Of a stretch of 64,000 nucleotides of DNA, positions 8,572 through 17,662 are shown piece by piece. Position numbers and translations under genes: made by a program. Source of the stretch: Arthrobacter crystallopoietes (GTDB taxonomy: Bacteria > Actinomycetota > Actinomycetes > Actinomycetales > Micrococcaceae); NCBI RefSeq assembly GCF_017603825.1, contig NZ_CP072014.1, forward strand, positions 434,001 to 498,000, given 5' to 3'. Below the pieces are notes generated by a model. That model made no database searches. It was not told the origin of the DNA and was given only the letters and a program-made list of their open reading frames with translations. Each line of letters starts with the position of its first letter. Positions within the stretch are counted from its first letter, which is position 1.

Positions 8572-9285
8572 CTAGCTCCGCTCGTAGATCCAGTTCAGGC
8601 CGTTCATCGTCAGCCGGTGCCTGCCGGTCGCCTGTGCCGCGAGAGTGTCTTGCCCGTACTCGGCGTCGCCGGCCCAGACAATCACCTGGCTGCCGCCGCT
8701 GGCTGCAAGGCGGCGGCTCTGAAAGGTCTCCGGTTGACCCGAGGACGCCCGCTCCAGGGCGCCGGCCACGGTCGAGTCCTGCAGCAGTGAGTGAAGTGTC
8801 ACCCAGGTCGGCGTAACCAACTGCATGATTGCTTCCCGATGACGGCGCAGGGCTTCGGCGGGGGTTAGCCACGCGTAGTCCATCAGCTCGCCCTCGTTCA
8901 GCTGTATCTCCTGCTCCGGGGCGGGCGCGAGGAAGAACCAGGTTTTGAGCCGCTTCGTCGCCTCCGTCGGGGGGATCCAGCAGGACACGTGGACCAGACT
9001 CTCCGGCGGAACCGCCACGCCCGTTTCTTCCTGCGTTTCCCGCACTCCGGCGCGGCGGGCGGCGGCCAGTTCGTGTGCTTCATCCCCGGGCCTGTACGCG
9101 CCGTCGTCGTTATCGGCATTCGCGGAAGCACCCGCGTAGTCTTCCGGATCGACCCGTCCGCCCGGGAAGACCCAGGCGCCGGCGAAGGAACCGGTGTGCC
9201 GGGGCCGCTCGAGCAGCAGCACTTCCGGTCCGGCCAGGGAATCGCGCAGCAGCACGACTGTCGCCGCAGACCCCACTAAAGTCAT
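8572..9285 (-). CDS. NUDIX hydrolase (NUDT19-like)
   Basis: This 237-residue protein has a split Nudix box. GAWVFPGGRVDPED is separated by about 25 residues from AARRAGVRETQEETGV, which supplies the REx2EE catalytic core. That long insertion is characteristic of NUDT19/RP2p-type coenzyme A diphosphatases. The start is supported by AAGGGA 7 bases upstream. A CoA-derivative substrate would fit the acyl-CoA metabolism around it, but this is inference. Confidence 0.85.
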   Translation of the reverse strand: MTLVGSAATVVLLRDSLAGPEVLLLERPRHTGSFAGAWVFPGGRVDPEDYAGASANADNDDGAYRPGDEAHELAAARRAGVRETQEETGVAVPPESLVHVSCWIPPTEATKRLKTWFFLAPAPEQEIQLNEGELMDYAWLTPAEALRRHREAIMQLVTPTWVTLHSLLQDSTVAGALERASSGQPETFQSRRLAASGGSQVIVWAGDAEYGQDTLAAQATGRHRLTMNGLNWIYERS

Positions 9286-9474
9286 TGCCGGTCCCTTCCA
9301 CTACCGCCACTGCGGCGTCAACTGTCGGTATCAGCTTGACCGTATCGCAGACAATGCAGAAACAGCGCGTACTCTCGATCCATGATGGCGCATTCCTGGG
9401 ATGCGGCGAAGAACGACGCCGAATGGCAGGACTGGCTGGCGAACCGGACACATCCGCTTCGCAGGCTTAAATGC

Positions 9475-9514
9475 AGCAGCACCGGGAACGGATCACTCCG
9501 TTCGCGGTGCTGCT
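9475..9514 (-). terminator. Long hairpin downstream of catA
   Basis: An 18-bp stem with one G:G mismatch (AGCAGCACCG.. / ..CGGTGCTGCT) and a TCAC loop lies 16 bases past the catA stop. It is a strong candidate for transcription termination of catA. Confidence 0.65.
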
Positions 9515-9529
9515 CAGTCTGGGCCAGGT

Positions 9530-10378
9530 TTACTTGGCCGGGTCCAGCACGAAGTTGTAGGTGACTTCGCGGCCGGTGCCGTCCGCCTTGTCCTGCGGAT
9601 CGAGGATGAGCTCCGGCTTGACGGCCGAGGCGATGTCGTCGGAGAGGTGCTCATCGCCGACGAAGTAGAGCTGGGCGGTGATTTCCTGGTGCTCCGGTGC
9701 GTTCACCTTGACGTGAATGTGGGCCGGACGCCAGGCGTGCCAGCCGGCCGCAGCGATGAGCTGGCCGCAAGCACCGTCGGTCGGGATCTGGTACGGCGCC
9801 GGCTGCATGGTGTTGATCTGGAAGTAACCGTCGGCATCAGCTACGACGGTGCCGCGCAGGTTCCACTCGGGCAGGCCCGGTGCGTACTGGGAGTAGAAGC
9901 CCCGGTCGTCGGCGTGCCAGATTTCCACTTCGCCGCCAGCCAGCGGTTCGCCGTCGACATTGGTGATGCGGCCTTCCCAGAGCAGCGGTGTGCCCGGCTC
10001 ATCATCGCGCATCGGAAGGGTTGCCGGGGTTTGCTGCTTCGGTGAATCCGGCACGTAGTAGGGGCCCTCGATGGTGCCCTTGTTGCCTTCACGATTCTCG
10101 TTGGCAACTTCCTCGACGGAGTGCTCAACCCAGACATCGAGGAACAGCGGCCATTCGCCGTCCTCGCCGACCTTGATCAGCCACGCCTTCAGCGCGTTGT
10201 ACTCGTCGTACGTGACCTTTTCTTCGAGCACCGTGTCATTGACGGCCTTGATCAGGCGCGAGGCCAGCAGGTTGACGCGCTCCTGGCTGGTGTCGCCGCC
10301 GAACTTCTTGTTGGCAGCAAAGCGCTCCGTCGCCTTGGCGCCTGAGGCAGCTGCGGTGGCCTGGGTTTCCTGTGTCAT
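9530..10378 (-). CDS. catA: Catechol 1,2-dioxygenase
   Basis: This is an intradiol ring-cleaving non-haem Fe(III) enzyme converting catechol to cis,cis-muconate. The 282 residues contain the helical N-terminal dimerisation part (1-110) and the catalytic beta-sandwich. Expected iron ligands are Tyr in IEGPYYVP (about 134) and GFYSQY, and the two His of WRPAHIHVKV (about 225-230). The segment GQLIAAAGWHAWRPAHIH is diagnostic of the catechol dioxygenase group. It is divergent from benA over a 318-bp shared regulatory region, so the ben and cat steps are probably co-induced. AAGGAAC precedes the ATG. Confidence 0.95.
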   Translation of the reverse strand: MTQETQATAAASGAKATERFAANKKFGGDTSQERVNLLASRLIKAVNDTVLEEKVTYDEYNALKAWLIKVGEDGEWPLFLDVWVEHSVEEVANENREGNKGTIEGPYYVPDSPKQQTPATLPMRDDEPGTPLLWEGRITNVDGEPLAGGEVEIWHADDRGFYSQYAPGLPEWNLRGTVVADADGYFQINTMQPAPYQIPTDGACGQLIAAAGWHAWRPAHIHVKVNAPEHQEITAQLYFVGDEHLSDDIASAVKPELILDPQDKADGTGREVTYNFVLDPAK

Positions 10379-10696
10379 GTCGGTTCCTTACTTTTCCTAT
10401 GGCGGTACCGCTCGCGGGTGCGGCCCTTTTCCCCAAGCCACGCCCGGCGCTTTTGAGTGAGCGGCGGTACAGAAAAACGTGTTCCTGTAACCCTAGCCAC
10501 ATTATTTAGGACGCACAAATACGAAAAGTAGCTGTATTAAGATGCAAAACGTTTCAATCTCACCCTAGGTCAACCCTAGGGGCGCCCCTAGTGTGAGGTG
10601 CGCCTCCGGCTGGAAGAGTAGTCGCTAAATGCCAAGACCCCGTGTGACAGCGACCACAACGTTGCGTGGCCGCGGACATAAATGAAGGAGACGAAG
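10379..10696. promoter_or_regulatory. catA-benA divergent regulatory region with CCTAGG repeats
   Basis: No gene fits here. The region contains ACCCTAGG twice as a direct repeat (10563-10570 and 10574-10581), followed by an inverted CCCCTAG (10585-10591). Together they make a compact cluster of CCTAGG-centred half-sites about 105 bp ahead of benA. An AT-rich stretch lies at 10520-10555. A likely user is the LAL-type LuxR regulator just downstream of benD, but the assignment is inferred. Confidence 0.55.
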
Positions 10697-12112
10697 ATGA
10701 CCCAGGCACTGAGCGATGTCAGCGCGACGCTGGACGATGCCGTCGTCGAGGATCACGAGAACGGAATCCACCGGGCCAAACGCAAGATCTTCACCGATGA
10801 GGAGATCTTCGAGCTCGAGATGAAGCACATTTTCGAGGGCAACTGGGTGTACCTGGCGCATGAGAGCCAGATCCCGAATGTGGGCGATTACTTCACCACC
10901 TACATCGGCCGGACCCCGGTGGTCATTTCCCGGTCGAAGGACGGCGAGCTGAACTGCCTGGTCAACGCGTGCAGCCACCGCGGCGCGATGCTGTGCCGGC
11001 GCAAGACCGATAACCGCAACAACTTCACCTGCCCGTTCCACGGCTGGACGTTCAACAACAAGGGCAAGCTGCTCAAGGTCAAGGACTCCCGCGACGCCGG
11101 CTACCCCGAGCAGTTCAACAAGGACGGCTCGCACGACCTGACCAAGGTCGCCCGTTTCGAGTCCTACCGCGGCTTCCTCTTCGGCTCGCTAAAGGAAGAC
11201 GTCAAGCCCCTCGAGGAGCACCTCGGCGACAGCACCAAGATCATGGACATGCTGATCGACCAGTCGCCGGAAGGCCTCGAGGTGCTGCGCGGCGCCTCCA
11301 CGTACACCTATGACGGGAACTGGAAGGTCCAGGCCGAGAACGGTGCCGACGGCTACCACGTCTCCGCCACGCACTGGAACTATGCGGCCACCACCTCACG
11401 GCGCGGGACCGGCGAATCGGCCAACGAAACCAAGGCCATGGACGCCGGTACCTGGGGCAAGCAGGGCGGCGGCTACTACTCCTTCGAGCACGGCCACCTG
11501 CTGCTGTGGATGTGGTGGGGCAACCCCGAAGACCGCCCGCTGTACGAGCGGCGCGAAGAACTCGCGCAGGAGTTCGGCGCCGAGAAGGCAGAGTTCATGG
11601 TCGGCGCCTCGCGCAACCTGTGCCTCTACCCGAACGTCTACATCATGGACCAGTTCTCCTCGCAGATCCGCCACTTCCGGCCCATCTCCGTGGACCAGAC
11701 CGAGGTCACCATCTACTGCATCGCCCCGAAGGGCGAGTCCGACGCCGCGCGGGCGAACCGGATCCGCCAGTACGAGGACTTCTTCAACGCTTCCGGCATG
11801 GCCACCCCGGACGACCTGGAAGAGTTCCGCTCCTGCCAGAAGACCTACCTGGCCGAAACTGCCCCCTGGAACGATATGAGCCGCGGCGTGACCCACCAGC
11901 TCAACGGCCCGGACGAGCAGGCCAAGAAGATCGGCCTGAACCCGATCTCCAGCGGCGCCAAGACCGAAGATGAGGGTCTCTACCCCGTCCAGCACAGCTA
12001 CTGGGCCGAGACGATGCGCGCCGCCGTCGCGGCCGAGGAACGCGAGGCCGCTGAACGCGCCGCGAACCCCGCCGCCGCGCAGGCCGGCACGTCAACTGGC
12101 TGCGGACACTAG
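10697..12112 (+). CDS. benA: Benzoate 1,2-dioxygenase, large (alpha) subunit
   Basis: This is the terminal oxygenase alpha subunit, which dihydroxylates benzoate to 1,2-dihydroxycyclohexa-3,5-diene-1-carboxylate. The Rieske [2Fe-2S] motif is CSHRGAMLC...CPFHGW (about residues 95-120). The mononuclear iron region follows in [12 protein letters not shown] (about 215-226). I use the ATG at 10697, not 10682, because AAGGAG ends 6 bases before it. The length of 471 aa is slightly above the usual 450-460, due to an Ala-rich tail ending in CGH. It is first of a tight benABCD operon. Confidence 0.96.
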   Translation: MTQALSDVSATLDDAVVEDHENGIHRAKRKIFTDEEIFELEMKHIFEGNWVYLAHESQIPNVGDYFTTYIGRTPVVISRSKDGELNCLVNACSHRGAMLCRRKTDNRNNFTCPFHGWTFNNKGKLLKVKDSRDAGYPEQFNKDGSHDLTKVARFESYRGFLFGSLKEDVKPLEEHLGDSTKIMDMLIDQSPEGLEVLRGASTYTYDGNWKVQAENGADGYHVSATHWNYAATTSRRGTGESANETKAMDAGTWGKQGGGYYSFEHGHLLLWMWWGNPEDRPLYERREELAQEFGAEKAEFMVGASRNLCLYPNVYIMDQFSSQIRHFRPISVDQTEVTIYCIAPKGESDAARANRIRQYEDFFNASGMATPDDLEEFRSCQKTYLAETAPWNDMSRGVTHQLNGPDEQAKKIGLNPISSGAKTEDEGLYPVQHSYWAETMRAAVAAEEREAAERAANPAAAQAGTSTGCGH

Positions 12113-12136
12113 AGCGAGAGCGGAAGGAACACCATC

Positions 12137-12670
12137 ATGAGCACCGAAACAACCACCACCCCCCTGGGCGCCGAAGAACAGGCGGTCGAACTCGAACGGA
12201 TCCGCCAGTTCCTGTACCGGGAAGCCCGCTTCCTGGATGACCGCGAGTTCGAGAAGTGGCTCGATTGCTACCATCCCGACGCCGAGTTCTGGATGCCCGC
12301 CTGGGCCGACGACGACGAGCTCACCGAAGATCCGCAGCGCGAGATCTCATTGATCTACTACTCCAACCGCGGCGGTTTGGAGGACCGGGTCTTCCGGATC
12401 CGCACCGACCGCTCCAGTGCCACCAGCCTGCCCGAACCGCGCACCGGCCACAACATCACCAACGTCGAAATCATCGAACAGCGGGGCGATGTCATCGACA
12501 TCCGCTTCAACTGGTTCACCCTGTACTACCGCTACAACAACGTGGACACCTACTTCGGCACCTCCTTCTACACGCTCGATTGCAGCGGCAGCCAGCCCGT
12601 CATCACCAAGAAGAAGGTCGTCTTGAAGAACGACTACATCCACCACGTCGTGGACATCTACCACATCTGA
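12137..12670 (+). CDS. benB: Benzoate 1,2-dioxygenase, small (beta) subunit
   Basis: This 177-residue protein has the cystatin-like/SnoaL-type fold of ring-hydroxylating dioxygenase beta subunits. Family marks are EARFLDDREFEKWLDCY near residue 30, the ISLIYYSNRGGLEDRV segment and the C-terminal VVLKNDYIHHVVDIYHI. The subunit is structural in the alpha3beta3 oxygenase. It lies 24 bp after benA with a GGAAGGAA site, and is co-transcribed with benC and benD. Confidence 0.95.
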   Translation: MSTETTTTPLGAEEQAVELERIRQFLYREARFLDDREFEKWLDCYHPDAEFWMPAWADDDELTEDPQREISLIYYSNRGGLEDRVFRIRTDRSSATSLPEPRTGHNITNVEIIEQRGDVIDIRFNWFTLYYRYNNVDTYFGTSFYTLDCSGSQPVITKKKVVLKNDYIHHVVDIYHI

Positions 12671-12698
12671 TCCAAAGCATCCGGAAAGGAACACCCCC

Positions 12699-13733
12699 AT
12701 GACCTACAAGGTTGCACTGAGCTTCGAAGACGGCGTCACCCGCTTCATCAACTGCGGTCCCAACGAGACCGTCGCGGACGCCTCGTACAAGGCCCGTATC
12801 AACATTCCGTTGGACTGCCGCGACGGCGCCTGCGGTACCTGCAAGTCCCTCTGCGAGTCCGGTACGTACGACGGCGGCGACTACATTGACGAGGCGCTCA
12901 CCGACGACGAGGCGGACGCCGGCTACGCGCTGCCGTGCCAGATGACGCCGAAGAGCGACTTGGTGCTGCAGATCCCCACCACCTCGGACATGGCCAAGAC
13001 CGGTGCCAGCACGCACACTGGCACCGTCACGGACATCAAGCGCTACTCGCCGACCACCATCGGCTTCAGCATGTCCGTCGGCGACCGCGCCGCGCTGTCC
13101 TACTTGCCCGGCCAGTACGTCAACATCCAGGTGCCCGGCCGCGGCGTCGAGCGTTCTTACTCCTTCAGCAACGGCCCGGACGTGGAAGAGATCTCCTTCC
13201 TCGTCAAGATCACCGACGGCGGCGCCATGTCCACCTACCTGAGCGACGAGGCCAAGGTCGGAGACACCCTGGAGTTCACCGGCCCGATGGGCAGTTTCTT
13301 CCTCCGCGAGCCCAAGCGCCCGGCCCTGCTGCTCGGCGGCGGCACCGGCCTGGCCCCGCTGCTGGCCATGCTCGAAACCATGACGACGACGGCGCCCGGC
13401 CAGCCGGTACATCTCATTCTCGGCGTGACCACGGATGCGGATCTGGTGGAGTTGGACAAGCTGCGCCACTACGCCGAGACGATCGAGGGATTCACCTGGG
13501 ACTACTGCGTGGCGGATCCGGACAGTGAGGCCCCGAACAAGGGCTATGTGACCGCGCTGATCGAGCCGACGCATGTTAATGATGGCGACGTCGATGTCTA
13601 CCTCTGCGGCCCGCCTCCCATGGTCGAGGCAGTGCGCGGCTACCTGAAGTCCGAAGGCATCACCCCGGCGAACTTCTACTCCGAAAAGTTCGCCTTGGCA
13701 CCCACAGCGGACCTGGTCGGAGCCTCGGCATGA
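12699..13733 (+). CDS. benC: Benzoate 1,2-dioxygenase electron transfer component
   Basis: This is a 344-residue NADH reductase. The N-terminal plant-type [2Fe-2S] ferredoxin has CRDGACGTCKSLC (about 44-56) and the fourth Cys in YALPCQM (about 82). The FAD domain has the RSYSFSN motif (about 150). The C-terminal NAD domain shows LLLGGGTGLAPLLAML (about 210) and the CGPPPMV ending. Electrons pass from NADH to the BenAB Rieske centre. The last bases overlap the benD start by 4 (ATGA), indicating translational coupling. Confidence 0.95.
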   Translation: MTYKVALSFEDGVTRFINCGPNETVADASYKARINIPLDCRDGACGTCKSLCESGTYDGGDYIDEALTDDEADAGYALPCQMTPKSDLVLQIPTTSDMAKTGASTHTGTVTDIKRYSPTTIGFSMSVGDRAALSYLPGQYVNIQVPGRGVERSYSFSNGPDVEEISFLVKITDGGAMSTYLSDEAKVGDTLEFTGPMGSFFLREPKRPALLLGGGTGLAPLLAMLETMTTTAPGQPVHLILGVTTDADLVELDKLRHYAETIEGFTWDYCVADPDSEAPNKGYVTALIEPTHVNDGDVDVYLCGPPPMVEAVRGYLKSEGITPANFYSEKFALAPTADLVGASA

Positions 13734-14554
13734 CCAGTGTCCCGGAGGCAACGCCCGAAGGTGCGCCCAAGGTGTTCCCGGGCCGGTTCGAGGGCAAGAT
13801 CGCCGTCGTTACCGGCGCCGCGCAAGGCATCGGGCTGGCCGTGGCCCGCCGGATCAGTGCGGAGGGCGCCGCTGTCGTACTGGTGGACCGCGCCGAGCTG
13901 GTCCATGAGGTGGCTGCGGAACTCCGTGCCAACGGCGCCAAAGCCAGCAGCGTGACGGCCGACCTGGAGCGGTTCGATGGCGCGGAGTCGGCTGTGTCTG
14001 AAGCCGTCGCCGCCTTCGGCCGGATCGACGTGCTGATCAACAACGTCGGCGGCACCATCTGGGCCAAACCGTACGAGCACTATGCCGCCGAGGAGATTCA
14101 GAAGGAAATCCAACGCTCGCTGTTCCCCACCTTGTGGACCTGCCGCGCGGCTCTGCCACAGCTGATCGAACAGGGCGCCGGCGTGATCGTCAACGTTTCC
14201 TCGGTGGCCACGCGCGGCGTGAACCGGGCGCCGTACGCGGCGGCGAAGGGTGGCGTCAATGCCCTGACCCAGTCGCTGGCTCTGGAAGCCGCGCAGCACG
14301 GCGTCCGCGTGGTCGCCACGGCCCCGGGCGGCACCGAGGCCCCGGCCCGCAAGGTCAAGCGCGGACCCGAACCGGAGCAGGAACAGGAAAAGGCCTGGTA
14401 CCAGCAGATCGTCGACCAGACGGTGAATTCCTCGCTGCTCAAGCGTTACGGCACCTTGGACGAGCAGGCCGCGGCCATCGTCTTCCTGGCCTCGGACGAA
14501 GCGTCCTACATTACGGGCACCATCCTGCCCGTGGCTGGCGGCGATCTGGGCTGA
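13730..14554 (+). CDS. benD: 1,6-dihydroxycyclohexa-2,4-diene-1-carboxylate dehydrogenase
   Basis: This is a short-chain dehydrogenase of 274 residues. It oxidises and decarboxylates the benzoate cis-diol to catechol, feeding CatA. The Rossmann motif is VTGAAQGIG (about 27), the NNVGG strand is at about 105, the catalytic Ser is in NVSSVATRG and the catalytic YxxxK in YAAAKGG (about 170). It is coupled to benC through an ATGA overlap. Position in the operon makes the functional call firm. Confidence 0.94.
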   Translation: MTSVPEATPEGAPKVFPGRFEGKIAVVTGAAQGIGLAVARRISAEGAAVVLVDRAELVHEVAAELRANGAKASSVTADLERFDGAESAVSEAVAAFGRIDVLINNVGGTIWAKPYEHYAAEEIQKEIQRSLFPTLWTCRAALPQLIEQGAGVIVNVSSVATRGVNRAPYAAAKGGVNALTQSLALEAAQHGVRVVATAPGGTEAPARKVKRGPEPEQEQEKAWYQQIVDQTVNSSLLKRYGTLDEQAAAIVFLASDEASYITGTILPVAGGDLG

Positions 14555-14573
14555 TCGGTGCCCTCGGCGCCAT

Positions 14574-14601
14574 CGGGCTAAGCTCGGGCGGGCTAAGCTC
14601 G
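14574..14601 (+). repeat. 13-nt direct repeat before the LuxR regulator
   Basis: CGGGCTAAGCTCG occurs at 14574-14586 and again at 14589-14601, 15 bp apart. It lies between the benD stop and the ATG of the regulator. It could be a regulatory site or a slipped duplication. No other copy was noticed. Confidence 0.45.
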
Positions 14602-14607
14602 TAGGCA

Positions 14608-17283
14608 ATGGTTTACCGGAGTTACGACAGCCTCTTTGTCGGGCGTTTGCAGGAGCTCTCCGTTCTCGGGGAGCTCCTGCAGGACGTTAAGCAGGGCTGG
14701 TCCAGGACCGTGGTCCTGTCCGGCCCCGGCGGCATTGGAAAAAGCGCTGTGCTGGAAAAATTCCTGGCTGGCCATCCGGAACTGCGGGTCCTGCGCTCCG
14801 GCGGACTGCAATGGGTCGAGTCCGCACCCCGGTCCGGCCTGGTCCGTCTGGCGCAGGGCAGCGATCCGGCGGACCTGCTCGGCCGGCTCCGGGAAGACGG
14901 ACCGGCCGCCGTCGTTCTTGAAGATATCCAGTGGGTCGACGCCGATTCTATTCATGAGCTGCTCCAGCTGGCGGAAGACCCGGCTTCGGGTCCGCTGCTG
15001 GTCCTGCTGACCCTCGACAGCACCGCCGCGATCGACCGCGCCACGGCGCGCCACCTGTCCGGCCACCGGATCACCCGGTTGCTGCTTGAGCCGCTGTCCG
15101 CCGGTGAAATCCGCGAGCTGCACGAGCACCTCACCGGCCGGGAGCTGTCCGGGCCTGCCGCGCAGCAGATCCGCCGCCACACCGGCGGGCTGCCCGGCTA
15201 TGTCTGCGAGCTGCTGCCGGAACTGCCCGCACGTGCCGCGGTGGACGGTCTCAGCCGGCTGCCGGCCTCGACGGCCGTCGCGGCCCAGGTGGCGCACCAG
15301 CTCGCAGAAGTTCCCGCCGCAGTCCGGGCACTGATCGAGGCGACAGCAATCATCGGCCAGTCCGGAGACCTTTTCGACATCGCCGCAATCGCAGGGGTTT
15401 CCGATCCTCTGGCCGTCATGGATGCCGCCGTGGCGACAGGCCTGCTGCGGACCGAGTTTTCCGACAATGCGCACCTGCTCGACTTCCGGCTGCCGCTGTT
15501 CCGGGCCGCGGTCTATGATCAGCTGTCCGGACTGCGTCGTGCCGAGCTGCACCGCCACGCCGCTGAGGTGCTGCCTGATGAGGCCCTGCACCTGTGGCAC
15601 CTGGCGCGGTCCGCTCCAGCCGCCGACGACGAGCTGGCGGGCAAACTGGATGAATTTGCGGCCAGCCAAGCCTCGACCGGAGCGTGGGCGGCCGCCGCCG
15701 ACGCGCTGCTGGAGGCCAGCAGGCTCAGCACGCAGGCGCGCAACCGGCAGGGCCGGTTGGTACGGGCGGCCGATGCCCTGGTCGGTGCCGGACGGCTGGT
15801 CCAGGCCATCCGCCTGCTTCCGGCGCTTGAAAGCATGCCCGCTACGGCCGAGCGCGACGGCGTTCTGGGTTATCTGGCCGTCTGCCGCGGCCGGGAAGCC
15901 GAGGCGCAGTTCCATCTGGACAATGCCTGGAAGCGCCGGCCGCCCGAGGACCCGGCGATCGGCGCCCAGATCGCCCAGCGCCAGGTCATTCATGCGCTGG
16001 CCCGCTGGCGGGGCGCCGACATCATCGAATGGGCCACTCGTGCCGTCGAGCTGGCGGCGCCCGGCAGCCCGATCGCTATCGAGACCGAAGCGATCATCGG
16101 TCTGGGGCTTGCTGCCTCCGGCCAACCCGAAGCCGCGCGCCGACACTATGAGCATGTGCTCGCGGACGCCCCTCCCGGCGCCCATAGCCAGCGGGTCCTG
16201 CTGGGCAGCGGCTGGGCCCGGCTGGCGCTGGACGATCCGGAAACGGCGCGGATGCAGCTGGAGGCCGCCGTGCCCACAGAGTACCGGTCCGGATCGCTGC
16301 GCATCTCGTTGTGGGCCAGCGCCTGGCTGGCACGGACCCATTTCATGCTGGGTGACTGGGACGCCGCCCTTGCCACCGTCGGGGCCGCGACCGCAAAGCT
16401 GGAGCGGGCACAGCTGGATCTGTTGCGGCCGCTGCTCCACTGGACCGCTATCCAGATCCATGCGCTGCGCGGCAACGAGGACCGGGCCCGCGAACACCTC
16501 CGCCTGGGTACGGCATCGGCGGAAAATTATGAAAGCATGCTCAGTCCCGCGTTGCTGGCCCAGGCCCAACTAATGGAGGCACGCGCTGACTACCAAGGGG
16601 TTATCCGGGTGCTTGCGCCGCTCGCGCAGACATGGCCGGGTCAACTGTCCGAACCCTTTTTCTGGATCTGGCAGGACACCTATGCCAACGCGCTGGTCCT
16701 GCAGGACCGCGTCGAAGAAGCTTCGGCGTTCCTCGCGCCGTACGAGAGCCTGGCCGCGGAACGCCGGCACCGCACCGCGCTGTCCCAGCTGAGATATGTG
16801 CGCGGCCGCATCCATGCCGCCCGCGGCGACCTCGACGCCATGCGCCGCTCGTTCGAGGGCGCCTTGGGGCAGCTGGCGCCCTTGTCTGCCCCGTACCACC
16901 GTGCGCGGGTACAGTATGCCTACGGCCAGAGCCTGCGTCGCGCGGGCAAACGGCGGGAGTCCTCCCAGCAGCTGGCCGCCGCACGGCAGGCTTTTGCCTT
17001 ACTGGGCGCGGAAATCTATGTCGCCCGGTGCGACCGTGAGCTCGCGGCCAGCGGCGTCGATGTCCAGCGACGCGAAGACGCGGATGGCAGTTCCTTGACG
17101 GCGCAGGAACACGCCGTGGCCCTGCTCGTCGCGCAGGGCAGAAGCAACCGCGAGGCGGCACAGGAGCTCATAGTCTCGGTCAAAACGGTGGAGTACCACC
17201 TGACCCGGATCTACGCGAAGCTCCAGATCCGTTCCCGCACCGAGCTGGCGGCGCGGTACCGGCCGGAAGGCCAACGCCCCTGA
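14608..17283 (+). CDS. LAL-type LuxR transcriptional regulator (ATP-binding)
   Basis: This is an 891-residue regulator of the MalT/LAL class. The N-terminal STAND-type ATPase shows Walker A GPGGIGKSAVLEKF (about 37-50) and a Walker B-like VVLEDIQWVD (about 105). A long TPR-like helical middle follows. The C-terminal LuxR helix-turn-helix is LTAQEHAVALLVAQGRSNRE...SVKTVEYHLTRIYAKL (about 830-880). It lies 53 bp after benD in the same direction, which makes it the probable activator of the ben/cat genes. That is unusual, because benzoate operons are more often run by AraC (BenR) or LysR (BenM) proteins. The ribosome site is weak. Confidence 0.9.
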   Translation: MVYRSYDSLFVGRLQELSVLGELLQDVKQGWSRTVVLSGPGGIGKSAVLEKFLAGHPELRVLRSGGLQWVESAPRSGLVRLAQGSDPADLLGRLREDGPAAVVLEDIQWVDADSIHELLQLAEDPASGPLLVLLTLDSTAAIDRATARHLSGHRITRLLLEPLSAGEIRELHEHLTGRELSGPAAQQIRRHTGGLPGYVCELLPELPARAAVDGLSRLPASTAVAAQVAHQLAEVPAAVRALIEATAIIGQSGDLFDIAAIAGVSDPLAVMDAAVATGLLRTEFSDNAHLLDFRLPLFRAAVYDQLSGLRRAELHRHAAEVLPDEALHLWHLARSAPAADDELAGKLDEFAASQASTGAWAAAADALLEASRLSTQARNRQGRLVRAADALVGAGRLVQAIRLLPALESMPATAERDGVLGYLAVCRGREAEAQFHLDNAWKRRPPEDPAIGAQIAQRQVIHALARWRGADIIEWATRAVELAAPGSPIAIETEAIIGLGLAASGQPEAARRHYEHVLADAPPGAHSQRVLLGSGWARLALDDPETARMQLEAAVPTEYRSGSLRISLWASAWLARTHFMLGDWDAALATVGAATAKLERAQLDLLRPLLHWTAIQIHALRGNEDRAREHLRLGTASAENYESMLSPALLAQAQLMEARADYQGVIRVLAPLAQTWPGQLSEPFFWIWQDTYANALVLQDRVEEASAFLAPYESLAAERRHRTALSQLRYVRGRIHAARGDLDAMRRSFEGALGQLAPLSAPYHRARVQYAYGQSLRRAGKRRESSQQLAAARQAFALLGAEIYVARCDRELAASGVDVQRREDADGSSLTAQEHAVALLVAQGRSNREAAQELIVSVKTVEYHLTRIYAKLQIRSRTELAARYRPEGQRP

Positions 17284-17295
17284 CTCCGGCAAAAG

Positions 17296-17333
17296 CCAAC
17301 GCCCCTGGCTCCAGTGGGAACCAGGGGCGTCGG
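17296..17333. terminator. Bidirectional terminator between regulator and catC
   Basis: A 17-bp stem with two mismatches (CCAACGCCCCTGGCTCC / GGAACCAGGGGCGTCGG) separates two convergent units. Its left arm is a near copy of the sequence at the regulator's stop codon (around 17270-17286). Confidence 0.65.
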
Positions 17334-17355
17334 TCTACCGAAAGCCGCGGCCGTG

Positions 17356-17634
17356 CTACTTGATCGAGGACGGGTGCTTCGCCAGCGGGATCACGTCAAT
17401 GTCCATGTACGGGAACAGCGGCAGCCCGGAGAGCAGTTCGTGCAGCTCGTCGTTGCTTTCGACGTCGAACACTGAGTAGTTGGCGTACTCACCGACGACG
17501 CGCCAGATGCTGGCCCAGCGGCCATCCTGCTGGAGTTTCTGCGAGTAGGCCTTCTCGGTGGCCTTGATCGAGGCGGCTTCCTCGGCGGGCATGTCGACGG
17601 GCAGGTTGACGTCCATTCGGACCAGATACAGCAT
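17356..17634 (-). CDS. catC: Muconolactone delta-isomerase
   Basis: This is a 92-residue small alpha/beta protein that isomerises muconolactone to 3-oxoadipate enol-lactone. The family N-terminus MLYLVRMDVNLPVDMP and the segment GRWASIWRVVGEYANYSVFD are clear, as is the PLFPYMDIDVIPLAKHP ending. The ATG at 17634 has AAGGAA upstream and gives the standard length. The open frame extends further upstream but is not needed. It is last in the LysR-catB-catC operon. Confidence 0.96.
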   Translation of the reverse strand: MLYLVRMDVNLPVDMPAEEAASIKATEKAYSQKLQQDGRWASIWRVVGEYANYSVFDVESNDELHELLSGLPLFPYMDIDVIPLAKHPSSIK

Positions 17635-17662
17635 GTGATTCCTTCGGTTGGGAACGGCGTGG

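Noticed and set aside
9382-9564. 60-codon plus-strand frame beginning MMAHSWDAAKND
   Set aside because: It runs through the catA terminator and into catA antisense; no ribosome site or family supports it.
14593-16569. 658-codon minus-strand open frame
   Set aside because: It is antisense to the LAL regulator, is rich in Gly/Gln/Pro/Arg without domain motifs, and results from third-position GC bias.
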